Origin: Streptomyces liliifuscus | Lineage (GTDB): Bacteria; Actinomycetota; Actinomycetes; Streptomycetales; Streptomycetaceae | Direction of reading: 5' to 3' | Assembly (NCBI RefSeq): GCF_016598615.1 | Contig: NZ_CP066831.1 | Coordinates: 4,712,001-4,776,000, forward strand | Length of the DNA: 64,000 nt | In this document: piece after piece, positions 15,793 to 24,050 of the stretch | Layout of the letters: every line of letters begins with the position of its first letter | Position numbering within the stretch: the first letter of the stretch is position 1 | Position numbers and translations under genes: made by a program | Notes under the pieces: generated by a model | Databases searched by the model: none | Told to the model about the DNA's origin: nothing | Seen by the model: the letters and a program-made list of their open reading frames with translations, nothing else

Positions 15793-16638
15793 TTACTGAG
15801 CGGCGGTCGCGACCTCCTCGGGCGCCCCAGCCCCAGCCCCAGCCCCAGCTCCGGCACCGGCACCGGCACCGGCACCGACCTGCGGACCGGTCGCGATGTC
15901 CGCCTCCGGGCCGCCCTCGGGGCCGCCCTCGATGCCGTCCTCCAGATCGCCCTCCGCCTCGGTCTCGGCCGCGTCCGCCTCGCGCAGTTCCATGGCCTCG
16001 CGGTGGATCCGAGCCGCCCGCTCCGGGGTGAAGTCCAGCCGGACGAGCACGCCCGGCACCGCGATCGACGGCATCAGATGCCGGTAGAGGTCGGCCACCC
16101 GCTCCGCGAGATCCGCACGGCCGGTCATGATCCGCGACAGCACCTGTACGCCGGTGAAGGCGCCGACGAACAGCTTCGCGAGCGAGTCCACATCGGCGTG
16201 CGGCAGGACCTCGCCCTTCGCCTTGGCCTCCTGGAAGAGGGCCCTGGTGTGGTCCTGCCAGGCCCGCATCGGCACCCGCCGGTTCAGGTGGTCCTTGGGC
16301 GACCCCTGGTCGACGGTCAGCCGCACGCTGCCCTGGACGATCGGATCCCCCGTGTCCCGCTTGAGCAGATACGCGAGCAGCAGCGCCTCGTCCAGCGACT
16401 GCTGGAGCTTCAGCTCCTGTTCGGGCACGCGCGGCAGGGACTCGACCTGCGCGGCGAGGACCGCCTGGGCGAGCTCCTCCTTGGACGTGAAGTGGAAGTA
16501 GAGGGCGCCTTTGGTCATGCCCGACTTCTTGAGGACGTCCGAGATGGTCGCCGCCTCGTATCCGACCTCGTCGAACACCTCGGCGGCCGCGACGAGAATC
16601 GCCCGTCGCGTCCGAATGGCCCGCTCTTGCCGCGCCAC
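15793..16638 (-). CDS. Gamma-butyrolactone/butenolide receptor repressor (ScbR/AvaR1-like)
   Basis: 281-residue TetR-type hormone receptor. The HTH spans residues 2-51, with ARQERAIRTRRAIL and VLKKSGMTKGALYFHF, near-identical in style to ScbR/ArpA. The ligand-binding Trp falls exactly at residue 127, the number used for CprB, when the GTG at 16636-16638 is taken as start; that GTG also has GGAGG 6 nt upstream. The last 50 residues are non-family: an acidic stretch, then alternating Ala-Gly encoded by a GGCACC/GCCCCA microsatellite. An ARE-like site (16723-16740) in its promoter implies autorepression. It lies between the P450 and aco and is divergent from aco. Confidence 0.87.
   Translation of the reverse strand: MARQERAIRTRRAILVAAAEVFDEVGYEAATISDVLKKSGMTKGALYFHFTSKEELAQAVLAAQVESLPRVPEQELKLQQSLDEALLLAYLLKRDTGDPIVQGSVRLTVDQGSPKDHLNRRVPMRAWQDHTRALFQEAKAKGEVLPHADVDSLAKLFVGAFTGVQVLSRIMTGRADLAERVADLYRHLMPSIAVPGVLVRLDFTPERAARIHREAMELREADAAETEAEGDLEDGIEGGPEGGPEADIATGPQVGAGAGAGAGAGAGAGAGAPEEVATAAQ
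15826..15881. repeat. In-frame GC microsatellite encoding the Ala-Gly tail of the receptor
   Basis: Runs of CCCCAG followed by CACCGG hexanucleotides encode an alternating Ala/Gly stretch near the receptor C-terminus. It reads like replication-slippage expansion and is absent from canonical family members, which end near the last helix. Confidence 0.75.
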
Positions 16639-16722
16639 GAACAACCTCCGTACCATCCCGCTCATCGGGAAAAGAGACCATGAGGTCTGTACCGGGCAGC
16701 TGCGACCTCGCGGCCCAGAATA

Positions 16723-16740
16723 AAACCAGCTGAACGGTTT
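16723..16740. promoter_or_regulatory. ARE-like site upstream of the receptor gene
   Basis: AAACC (16723-16727) and GGTTT (16736-16740) form a symmetric pair with an 8-bp spacer, within AT-richer flanks (agaataaaacc...ggtttctc). It lies 85 bp upstream of the receptor start, as expected for autoregulation. Confidence 0.7.
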
Positions 16741-16864
16741 CTCAAGGATTCACCCACATCGAACTCGTGACCCCCGCGTGAGCTGCACCGAAGCCTCTGC
16801 CGCGCCGTGAGCGCCCCCCGAGGGCTCCCCCAGTAAGCGCCTTCACCCCCTGAGCACCCTTGAA

Positions 16865-16885
16865 AACAAAACCGGTTGGTACGTA
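16865..16885. promoter_or_regulatory. ARE-like site upstream of the acyl-CoA oxidase gene
   Basis: Centre AACCGGTT (perfect), with outer ACAAA and GGTACGTAT flanks giving the A-C-x-x-A-A-C-C-G-G-T-T-x-x-T pattern of receptor sites. It is 55 bp before the aco start, where bound repressor would block the promoter. Confidence 0.7.
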
Positions 16886-16939
16886 TCTTCGATGAGCAGT
16901 GGTTCGTACCTGACCGGTTCCCACACCCAGGGGAGTTCG

Positions 16940-18814
16940 ATGGCCGTGCCCGCACACACCAGGACCCACCCCGTCGCCGACGAGCTGGCCCAGCTGCTCT
17001 TCGAGGGCGCCGATCGCGAACGCGTGCACGGGGTCTGGCGTCGGCTCGTCTCCGGCAAGGAGTTCGCGTACCGCCCGGGGCTGCTGCCCGAGGAGCGGAC
17101 GGCCCTCTCGTACGAGCGGCTGCGGCTCCTCAACGACGCGGCCGGTGATCCGGTGGAGCTGGCGGCCGATCCGTACCGCCTCGCCGGGCTGCACGAGTGG
17201 ACGGGACCGGTGGACGGCGGACTGACCACGCTCGCGAGCATCCACTACAACCTGTTCCTCGGGAGCGTCCTCGACCACGACGGCGGCCGGGGCAGGGACC
17301 TGTCCGCGTTCACCTCGCTCCGGAGTACAGGAACGTTTCTCTGCACGGAGCTGGAGCATGGGAACGATGTCGCGTCGATGGAGACGGTCGCGGTGTTCGA
17401 CCGCGCGACGGGCGGCTTCCACCTCACCACCCCCACGCCGGGCGCGCGGAAGTTCATGCCCAACACCAGCCTGACCGGCGGCCCCAAGACGGCGGTGGTC
17501 GCCGCACGCCTCGTCGTCGACGGCGAGGACCAGGGCACCTTCCTCTTCCTGACCCCGCTCAGCGACGAGAACGGCCACCTCCCGGGAGTACGGGTCCGGC
17601 CGCTCCCCCAGCGCACCGGCACCCCGGTCGACCACTGCCTCACCTCGTTCGACCGGGTGTGGCTGCCGCGCGAGGCGCTCCTGGAGGCCGAGCACGGGCG
17701 GCTCGGCGCCGACGGGTCACTGGCCAGCACCCTCGGCAACAGGCGCAAGCGGCTGCTGCGCTCCATCAACCGCGTCACCATGGGCAAGCTGTGCATGAGC
17801 GCCGGCACGCTCGGCATGTCGCGGGCCGCGCTGACCATCGCGGTGCGGTACGCCCACAGCCGCTTCCTGGCCGGACCGAAGGCGGGCGAGCGCATTCCGC
17901 TGGCCGCCCACCGCAGCCACCACGGCCGGCTGCTGCACGCACTGGCGACGGCGTACGCGATGACGTTCCTGCACCGCTCGCTGGTGAGCCGTTTCGCCGT
18001 GCACGCGGAGGAGGACCGGGCCGAGGTGGAGCGCGAGGTGGCCGTGGCCAAGGGCTGGATCACCTGGCAGGCCCGCGCGATCACCACCGAGTGCCGCGAA
18101 CGCTGCGGCGCCCAGGGGCTGTTCCCCGCCAACGGACTGGCCGACCTCCCCCTCAACATCGAGGGCGGCATCACCGCCGAGGGCGACAACCTGGTGATCT
18201 GGGTGAAGGCCGCCTCCGAGATGGTCTTCGGCCACCAGGGCGTACGGGCCGGCCAGTCCGGCGACCCCGAGGGCCGGGAGCTCACCGAACTGCCCTTCCT
18301 GCGCGGCCTGTTGGCCGAGGCCGAGCGCATCTGGCAGGACCGGGCCCGCACGGCCCTGCGCGAGGGCCCCTCGGGCGACCCGGTCGGCCGCTGGAACGCG
18401 ACCTCGGACGCCGCCCTGGAGATGGTCTCCGCCCACGCCCGCCTCCAGGCCGCCGACGCGTTCCTCGCCGCGGCCGCCCGGGCGCAGGACCCCCGGGCCG
18501 CCTTTCTGATGCGGAGCCTGTGCCGGCTGTTCCTGCTGAAGCAACTCGGCGAGCACACGGGGGATCTGCTCGCCGAGGGGCGGCTGACGCCTGATCACGT
18601 ACGGGCCCTGCCGAAGGCCGTCGACACGGTTGTCGGGGAGCTCGCTCCCCATCTCATGACCCTGGTGGACGCGTTCGATCTGCCTGCGGCGGTGCTTTCG
18701 GGCATTCCGATAGCGAGTGGGGGGTCGGTGGGCGGGGACGAGGCCGACGCCGAATGGGAGGGGGAGGAAGCCGCGGCGGTGGGGGTGGAGGTGGCGGTTG
18801 CGGGGGTGTACTGA
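16940..18814 (+). CDS. aco: Acyl-CoA oxidase of avenolide-type hormone biosynthesis (Aco-like)
   Basis: 624-residue flavoenzyme homologous to peroxisomal-type acyl-CoA oxidases (FAD, acyl-CoA to enoyl-CoA plus H2O2). Characteristic segments are the N-terminal domain with STGTFLCTELEHGNDV-type flavin-domain residues, the FDRVWLPREALL linker, and the MGKLCMSAGTLGMSRAALTIAVRYA helix; the C-terminal domain spans roughly residues 430-600. The start ATG 16940 has AGGGGAG directly upstream and is preferred to an in-frame ATG at 16892 without one. Divergence from the receptor gene and the ARE site match the aco gene needed for avenolide synthesis in S. avermitilis. The acidic Gly/Val-rich last 40 residues look unstructured. 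Confidence 0.85.
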   Translation: MAVPAHTRTHPVADELAQLLFEGADRERVHGVWRRLVSGKEFAYRPGLLPEERTALSYERLRLLNDAAGDPVELAADPYRLAGLHEWTGPVDGGLTTLASIHYNLFLGSVLDHDGGRGRDLSAFTSLRSTGTFLCTELEHGNDVASMETVAVFDRATGGFHLTTPTPGARKFMPNTSLTGGPKTAVVAARLVVDGEDQGTFLFLTPLSDENGHLPGVRVRPLPQRTGTPVDHCLTSFDRVWLPREALLEAEHGRLGADGSLASTLGNRRKRLLRSINRVTMGKLCMSAGTLGMSRAALTIAVRYAHSRFLAGPKAGERIPLAAHRSHHGRLLHALATAYAMTFLHRSLVSRFAVHAEEDRAEVEREVAVAKGWITWQARAITTECRERCGAQGLFPANGLADLPLNIEGGITAEGDNLVIWVKAASEMVFGHQGVRAGQSGDPEGRELTELPFLRGLLAEAERIWQDRARTALREGPSGDPVGRWNATSDAALEMVSAHARLQAADAFLAAAARAQDPRAAFLMRSLCRLFLLKQLGEHTGDLLAEGRLTPDHVRALPKAVDTVVGELAPHLMTLVDAFDLPAAVLSGIPIASGGSVGGDEADAEWEGEEAAAVGVEVAVAGVY

Positions 18815-18936
18815 GGGGCGGTGCGTGGAGGCGGGGCGGCGGGGTGCGGAACAGTGTTCGCAGCACCTTCAGTGCGTACGCTGGATGCGTACGGTGTTCG
18901 CACATGTAGCCGCCGAGCGACCACCGAGCAGGAGCG

Positions 18937-19131
18937 ATGTCTGCCACGCCCGCAGAGAAGCAGCCCATTCAGTCCGTGTGGACCCGGCCGCGGGGCAAGC
19001 GGGAGCAGCCCGCCCTGAGCCGGGACCAGATCGTCGCCCAGGCCGTGCAGCTGCTCGACGCGGAGGGCATCGACGCGCTGAGCATGCGCAAGCTGGGCAC
19101 CCGGCTCGGCGCCGGCGCCACCTCTCTCTAA
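18937..19131 (+). pseudogene. Truncated TetR-family regulator (N-terminal remnant)
   Basis: Encodes 64 residues equal to the start of a tetracycline-repressor-class regulator: basic leader, ALSRDQIVAQAVQLLDAEGIDALSMRKLGTRLGAGATSL, then a stop exactly where the family continues LYRHVxxKDEL. The recognition helix is therefore cut and the whole ligand domain is missing. The DNA after the stop is intergenic repeat material, pointing to deletion or replacement of the 3' part. It lies 122 bp after aco. Confidence 0.85.
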
Positions 19132-19141
19132 AGACGCCGGG

Positions 19142-19262
19142 GCACAGCCGCGCTGTCAGCGGCACGGGCAGGTGCGCGATCAGCCACAACGGTTTGGGGG
19201 CGCGGGGGACTGCGTGATCGGCCACAGTGGGCCCGCAGACGTACGACGCGCCGCCCTTGGTC
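19142..19262. repeat. Degenerate repeat cluster after the TetR remnant
   Basis: Contains GGGGGCGCGGGGGACTGCG (19196-19214), a variant of the window's repeat core in reverse orientation. It is flanked by GCGCGATCAGCCACAAC and GCGTGATCGGCCACAG, near-repeats of each other. It lies at the breakpoint of the TetR fragment. Confidence 0.6.
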
Positions 19263-20591
19263 CTACCGGACCAGACAAGGTCGCTTGGGGTCGAACTGCC
19301 AGTCGGGGATGAGGTATTGCATTCCGGTGGCGTCGTCCCGCGCGCCGAGGGCCTTCTCGTTGTAGAGGTCGTGCGCGGCGAGGAGGCGGTCCATGTCCAG
19401 GTCGAGGCCAAGCCCGGGGGCATCGGGGACGGAGATCTCACCGTCGGAGATGCGGGGCGGCGCGACCGTGAGCCGCTCCAGGCCCTCCTGCCAGATCCAG
19501 TGGGTGTCGAGGGCGTTGTACTCGCCGGGGGCCGCCGCACCGCAGTGGGTGACCATGGCGAGCGAGATGTCGAAGTGGTTGTTGGAGTGGCAGCCCCAGG
19601 TCAGACCCATGGCGTTGCACAGCTGGGCCACCCGCACAGACCCCTGCATGGTCCAGAAGTGCGGGTCGGCCAGCGGGATGGAGACCGACTGGAGGGCGAG
19701 GGCGTGGGTCATCTGGCGCCAGTCCGTGGCGATCATGTTCGTCGCGGTCGGTAGGCCGGTGGCCCGGCGGAACTCGGCCAGGATCTCGCGGCCCGAGTAG
19801 CCGCCCTCCGCCCCGCAGGGGTCCTCGGCGTAGGCGAGGGTGCCCAGCAGCGGCGTACACAGCTCGATCGCCTCGCGCAGCGACCACGCGCCGTTCGGGT
19901 CGAGGGTGATCCGGGCCTCGGGGAAGCGGTCCTTGAGCGCGCGCACCGCCTCAACCTCCTCCGTGCCCGCCAGGACCCCGCCCTTGAGCTTGAAGTCCCG
20001 GAAGCCGTAGAGGTCGTGGGCGGTCTCGGCCTGGCGGACGATCGCCTCCGGCGTCAGGGCCTCCTCGTGTCTGACGCGGTACCAGTCGACGTCCGAGTCG
20101 GGCTCGCGGACGTACTCCAGATCGGTGCGGTCGGGGTCGCCGACGTAGAAGAGGTAGCCCAGCACCCGTACGGAGTCCCGCTGTTGGCCGTCGCCGAGGA
20201 GGGCCGCGACCGGGACGTCGAGGTGTTGGCCCAGGAGGTCGAGCAGCGCCGACTCGACGGCCGTGACCGCGTGGACGGTGGTGCGCAGGTCGAAGGTCTG
20301 GGCGCCGCGCCCGCCCGAGTCGCGGTCTGCGAAGCGGGCGCCGATCTCGCGCAGGACCCGCTTGTAGTCGCCCACCTTCGCGCCGACCACCAGGGACTCG
20401 GCGTCGCGGAGGGTCTGGGTGATCTTCTCGCCGCCGGGCACCTCCCCCAGTCCCGTACGGCCCTCGGAGTCCTTGAGGACGACGACGTTGCGGGTGAAGT
20501 ACGGGCCGTGGGCGCCGGAGAGGTTCAGCTCCATGCAGTCGCGGCCGGCGACGGGATAGACGGCGAAGCGGGTGACGGTCGGCTGGCTCAT
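19263..20591 (-). CDS. gudD: Glucarate dehydratase
   Basis: 442-residue enolase-superfamily enzyme converting D-glucarate to 5-keto-4-deoxyglucarate. Family marks are the KLKGGV base motif (DFKLKGG), the first metal Asp in DPNGAW, EDPCG and the His/Asp catalytic region GCHSNNHFDISLAM. The C-terminus YLIPDWQFDPKRPCLVR is near-invariant in GudD proteins. The ATG at 20589-20591 follows AAGGGA at a rather long 11 nt. It is the last gene of the same-strand set kdgD, gntP-type permease, gudD, with a 53-bp gap from the permease, so one operon is likely. Confidence 0.92.
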   Translation of the reverse strand: MSQPTVTRFAVYPVAGRDCMELNLSGAHGPYFTRNVVVLKDSEGRTGLGEVPGGEKITQTLRDAESLVVGAKVGDYKRVLREIGARFADRDSGGRGAQTFDLRTTVHAVTAVESALLDLLGQHLDVPVAALLGDGQQRDSVRVLGYLFYVGDPDRTDLEYVREPDSDVDWYRVRHEEALTPEAIVRQAETAHDLYGFRDFKLKGGVLAGTEEVEAVRALKDRFPEARITLDPNGAWSLREAIELCTPLLGTLAYAEDPCGAEGGYSGREILAEFRRATGLPTATNMIATDWRQMTHALALQSVSIPLADPHFWTMQGSVRVAQLCNAMGLTWGCHSNNHFDISLAMVTHCGAAAPGEYNALDTHWIWQEGLERLTVAPPRISDGEISVPDAPGLGLDLDMDRLLAAHDLYNEKALGARDDATGMQYLIPDWQFDPKRPCLVR

Positions 20592-20644
20592 ACGAGTCGA
20601 AGTCCCTTGTGTGTGGAGGCGGTCGGGGCCGGTGGTCGAAGGCT

Positions 20645-21982
20645 TCAGAGGCTGAGGACGTCCAGGGCCCACTCCAGCGCCAGGACGCCGCCCAGGCCGA
20701 TGATCGCGAGCACCGTCGTATAGGTCGTACGGACCTTGATCGCCTCGATCACCGAGAGGTTGAAGTACTCCTTGAACAGCCAGAATCCCGGGTCGTTGAC
20801 GTGGGAGAAGGCGATCGACCCGCACGACACGGCGAGCACCATGATCTCGGGGTGGACGCCGCTGCCCGCGAGGAGCGGGAGGACCACCCCGGAGGCCGTG
20901 ACGACGGCGACCGTCGCCGAGCCGAGGGCCACCCGGAGGATGACCGCGATGAGCCACGCCAGGATGATCGGCGAGATGGACCAGCCGTCGGTGGCGTCCT
21001 TGATGTAGTCGGAGATGCCGCCCTCGACGAGGACGTTCTTGAAGGCGCCGCCCGCTCCGATGACCAGCAGGATCATCGCCATCGCCTTGGCGGCGGAGGT
21101 GCACGAGGCGCTGACCTCCTCCATGCTGCGGCCGATCCGCGGTCCGAACGCCCAGATGGCCAGCAGCAGCGTCAGCATGAGCGCGATCGGCGCCGAGCCG
21201 ATGAACGCGACGAAGTTCAGGAACGGGCTCTCGCCGGACGTGGCCATGTCGGTCACGGCGGCGCCCGCGATCAGCACCACGGGGAAGAGCGCCACGAACA
21301 GCGACCAGCCCATGCCGGGCATCTCCTCGTCGGCGAACTCCCGCTCGCTGACCAGGCCCTTGGGGATGGACGGGTTCATCCTCTTGATGAACGGCAGCCG
21401 CGGCCAGGCGAGTGCGATGAGCGCGCCGGCCGGTACGGCGATGAAGAGGCCGTAGAAGAGAGTGTGGCCGACGGACGCGTGGAAGGTCGCGGCCACGGCG
21501 GTGGGGCCCGGGTGCGGCGGCAGGAAGCTGTGCATCGTGGACAGCGCGATCGACATCGGCAGGCCGACCCAGAGCAGGTTCGCGCCGGTGACCCTGACCA
21601 GGGTGAACGCGATCGGCACGATGATGATGAACGCGACCTCGTAGAACATGGTCACGCCGATGAGCATGGACGTGACCACCATGGCGACCTGGACCCAGCG
21701 GGGGCCGAAGGCGTCGAGGAGCTTGCCCGCGATGCGTTGGGCGGCGCCGGAGTCGCCCATGACCCGGCCGACCATCGCGCCGAGGCCGATGGTGAGCATC
21801 GTGTCGCCGATCTGGTCGCCGATGCCGGTGGAGAGGACGTCCGGGATGTCGGCCACGGGTATTCCGCGGACCAGGGCCACGCCTATCGCCACGAGGAGGA
21901 GTGCGGCGAAGCCGTTGAGTTTCAGGCGGGTCATGAGGAGCAGCAGGATCAGGACGCTGATCCCCACTACGAGGAGAGGCAT
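20645..21982 (-). CDS. GntP-family gluconate/sugar-acid:H+ symporter
   Basis: 445-residue integral membrane permease with about 12-14 hydrophobic segments. GntP features include SFLPPHPGPTAVAATF, the VLRVALGSATVAVVTASGVVLPL segment and SHVNDPGFWLFKEYFNLS. Between glucarate dehydratase and KdgD it probably imports glucarate/galactarate or gluconate. The ATG at 21980-21982 has AAGGGG upstream. A repeat element (22066-22084) lies between it and kdgD (117-bp gap). It is related to GntP/GudP-type uptake by context; substrate is inferred from neighbours only. Confidence 0.9.
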   Translation of the reverse strand: MPLLVVGISVLILLLLMTRLKLNGFAALLLVAIGVALVRGIPVADIPDVLSTGIGDQIGDTMLTIGLGAMVGRVMGDSGAAQRIAGKLLDAFGPRWVQVAMVVTSMLIGVTMFYEVAFIIIVPIAFTLVRVTGANLLWVGLPMSIALSTMHSFLPPHPGPTAVAATFHASVGHTLFYGLFIAVPAGALIALAWPRLPFIKRMNPSIPKGLVSEREFADEEMPGMGWSLFVALFPVVLIAGAAVTDMATSGESPFLNFVAFIGSAPIALMLTLLLAIWAFGPRIGRSMEEVSASCTSAAKAMAMILLVIGAGGAFKNVLVEGGISDYIKDATDGWSISPIILAWLIAVILRVALGSATVAVVTASGVVLPLLAGSGVHPEIMVLAVSCGSIAFSHVNDPGFWLFKEYFNLSVIEAIKVRTTYTTVLAIIGLGGVLALEWALDVLSL

Positions 21983-22065
21983 GGCAGTTCCCCTTTGAAC
22001 TGTTGGCTCTTGTACGGGGTGGCTCCGCCGGTTCGGTGCCGGGTGCGGGTGGGTGGGGGCTTGTC

Positions 22066-22084
22066 GCGCAGTTCCCCGCGCCCC
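22066..22084. repeat. GCGCAGTTCCCCGCGCCCC element within the glucarate operon
   Basis: Exact core copy in the 117-bp gap between kdgD and the permease, 15 bp past the kdgD stop. It is the only copy in this window lying between two genes that appear co-transcribed. Confidence 0.8.
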
Positions 22085-22099
22085 CAAAAACGGGGCCGG

Positions 22100-23062
22100 T
22101 CAGCGTTGGCGTTGTGCGCCGACCAGGGCCAAGCCCGTGTCGAGGATCTTTTCCAGGGCCGCCAGGTCTGTTGGGCCGGGGTCCGTCAGGGGGGCTCGGA
22201 CCGGGCCCACCGGGAGGTTGCGCAGGCGGGCGGCTGCCTTGATCAGCGAGACGGCGTAGCCGGGGACTTGGTCGCGGAGTTCTACGAGGGGGACGTAGAA
22301 GTCGCGCAGGAGCTTGGTCGTTGTCGTGTGGTCGTCGGTGCGCAGGGCCGTGAAGAAGGCGTTCGCGATCTCGGGCGCGAAGGCGTGGACGGCCGACGAG
22401 TAGGCGGGGACGCCGACGGTGGCGTACGCGCGGGCCTGGATCTCGGCGGTGGAGGCGCCGTTGAAGAAGAGGAAGCCGTCGGGGGCGGCGAGAGTGAGGC
22501 GCTGGAGCCGGTCCAGATCGCTGTGCCCGTCCTTGAGGCCGATGACGGTCGGGATCCCGGCGATCCGGCGCAGCCCCTCGGCGGTGAAGGCGACCTGCCC
22601 CCGCTGGTACGCGATCAGCGGGAGCGTGGTGCCGGAGGCGATCCGGCGAAGCTGCTCGACGAGTCCGTCCTGCGGGGCCGCGACCAGATAGTGCGGGAGT
22701 ACGAGAAGGGCGTCGGCGCCCGCTTCCTCGGCGATCCGGGCGAACCGGCGGGCCTGCGCCCAGCCGTAGCCGATGCCCGCCACCACCGGCAGCCGGCCGG
22801 CGGCGACCTCGACCGTGACCCGCACGACCTCGCGGTACTCGTCCTCGTCCAGCGAGAAGAACTCACCGGTGCCGCAGGCGGGGAAGACCGCGCCCGGGGC
22901 CTGAGCCGCCGCCAACTGGCCGGTCAGATACGTCCGGTACGAGTCGAGGTCGAGGCCGCCGTCGCTGTGGAAGCTCGTGAGGGGGAAGGACAGCACCCCG
23001 CCCGCCATGCCCTCACGCAGCCGCTGGACAGTGCCTTCGGCCTCCGCGCTGATCCCTGTCAT
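22100..23062 (-). CDS. kdgD: 5-dehydro-4-deoxyglucarate dehydratase
   Basis: 320-residue DHDPS/NAL-superfamily TIM-barrel aldolase-like enzyme. It decarboxylates and dehydrates 5-keto-4-deoxyglucarate to 2-oxoglutarate semialdehyde. The Schiff-base lysine is K177 (VIGLKDGHSDL), the catalytic tyrosine is Y152 (LIAYQRG), and the substrate loop ACGTGEFF is present. Start ATG 23060-23062 is preferred to ATG 23077 because GGAGA lies 8 nt upstream of it. It is the first gene of the minus-strand glucarate operon and divergent from an IclR regulator. Confidence 0.92.
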   Translation of the reverse strand: MTGISAEAEGTVQRLREGMAGGVLSFPLTSFHSDGGLDLDSYRTYLTGQLAAAQAPGAVFPACGTGEFFSLDEDEYREVVRVTVEVAAGRLPVVAGIGYGWAQARRFARIAEEAGADALLVLPHYLVAAPQDGLVEQLRRIASGTTLPLIAYQRGQVAFTAEGLRRIAGIPTVIGLKDGHSDLDRLQRLTLAAPDGFLFFNGASTAEIQARAYATVGVPAYSSAVHAFAPEIANAFFTALRTDDHTTTTKLLRDFYVPLVELRDQVPGYAVSLIKAAARLRNLPVGPVRAPLTDPGPTDLAALEKILDTGLALVGAQRQR

Positions 23063-23072
23063 GAACTCTGTC

Positions 23073-23107
23073 TCCATATGCAGATGCCGTCTACGTATGA
23101 AGATGGA
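23073..23107. promoter_or_regulatory. Imperfect palindrome between kdgD and the IclR gene
   Basis: TCCAT (23073-23077) pairs with ATGGA (23103-23107). Inside, CATA (23075-23078) pairs with TATG (23096-23099) and AGA with TCT. The symmetry is incomplete, but it lies in the short divergent control region and is the best operator candidate for the IclR protein. Confidence 0.35.
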
Positions 23108-23117
23108 GGCTAAGTTG

Positions 23118-24050
23118 GTGAACGCGCGGGGTCAATGGGTGCGGCACCGCGGATTTACGATGAGCCCCATGCCGGAGAGCGAAGAGGTGCGGGGTGAAGA
23201 GGCCCGGGGCGGAGGGGCGCAGAGCGGAGGGGTGCTCAGCGGAGAGACTCCCGCGCGGGTCCGTACCGGGGTCTCGGGTGTCCGTGAGGTGAAGTCCGCG
23301 GCCCGTACCGTCGCGCTGCTCGAACTGCTCGCCGCGCGCGGCGACCGGCCCGCCCGTCTGGACGAACTCGCCGAGGAGCTGGGCGTACCGCGCAGCAGCA
23401 TGTACCAGCTGCTGCAGACCCTCGTCGACCGTGGCTGGGTGCGCTCCGACACCACCGGCTCCCTGTACGGCATCGGGATCAGCGCGCTGCACACCGGCAC
23501 GAGCTACCTCGACAGCGATCCGCACGTCCGCACGGTCCGCCCCTTTCTCGACGAGGCCTCGGACGCGCTCGGCGAGACGATCCACCTGGCCCGGCTGGAC
23601 GGCCCGAACGTCGTCTACCTCGCGACCCGCGAGTCCCACGAGTACCTGCGGACCATCAGCCGGGTCGGCCGCCGGATCCCGGCCCACGCGGGCGCCCTCG
23701 GCAAGGCGCTGCTCGCCGAGCGCCCCGACGACGAACTACCGCTCCCCGAGGGGCCGTTGGCCGCCCTCACGGAGAACACCCACACCGACCGCGCGACCCT
23801 GCTCACCGACCTGGCCGAGGTGCGCGAGCGCGGTCACTCCGTCGACCGCGAGGAGACGGTGACCGGCATCGCGGGCTTCGGCTTCGCCCTGCGGTACGAC
23901 TCACCGGCCATGGACGCCATCAGCTGCTCGGTGCCGGTGGCCCGGCTCGACGCGGCGCACGAGGCCGGGGTCGTCGCGGTCATGCGGGAGATCCGGACGA
24001 AGATCGAGAGTGCTCTGTCGCCCGCGTCAGGTGCTCCCGACTGGCGTTGA
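23118..24050 (+). CDS. IclR-family regulator of glucarate catabolism
   Basis: 310-residue regulator. The HTH is at about residues 55-110 (RLDELAEELGVPRSSMYQLLQTL). The effector domain contains RVGRRIPAHAGALGKALLA and GIAGFGFALRYDSPAMDAISCSVPVARL. The GTG at 23118 is taken as start because GGAGG lies 8 nt before it; an in-frame ATG at 23160 has no ribosome site but would also work. It is divergent from kdgD, so it probably controls the kdgD-permease-gudD operon, most likely as a repressor lifted by a pathway intermediate. Its last 24 bp overlap the convergent histidine kinase gene. Confidence 0.85.
   Translation: MNARGQWVRHRGFTMSPMPESEEVRGEEARGGGAQSGGVLSGETPARVRTGVSGVREVKSAARTVALLELLAARGDRPARLDELAEELGVPRSSMYQLLQTLVDRGWVRSDTTGSLYGIGISALHTGTSYLDSDPHVRTVRPFLDEASDALGETIHLARLDGPNVVYLATRESHEYLRTISRVGRRIPAHAGALGKALLAERPDDELPLPEGPLAALTENTHTDRATLLTDLAEVRERGHSVDREETVTGIAGFGFALRYDSPAMDAISCSVPVARLDAAHEAGVVAVMREIRTKIESALSPASGAPDWR

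Noticed and set aside
15743..16681. 756-residue frame joining the P450 with upstream sequence
   Set aside because: Upstream of 15742 it is an off-frame reading of the receptor gene; the P450 has its own ATG and SD.
20609..23113. 834-residue plus-strand frame over the glucarate operon
   Set aside because: Acidic, Asp/Glu/Arg-rich antisense artefact of GC-rich coding DNA; the opposite strand has clear GntP and KdgD families.
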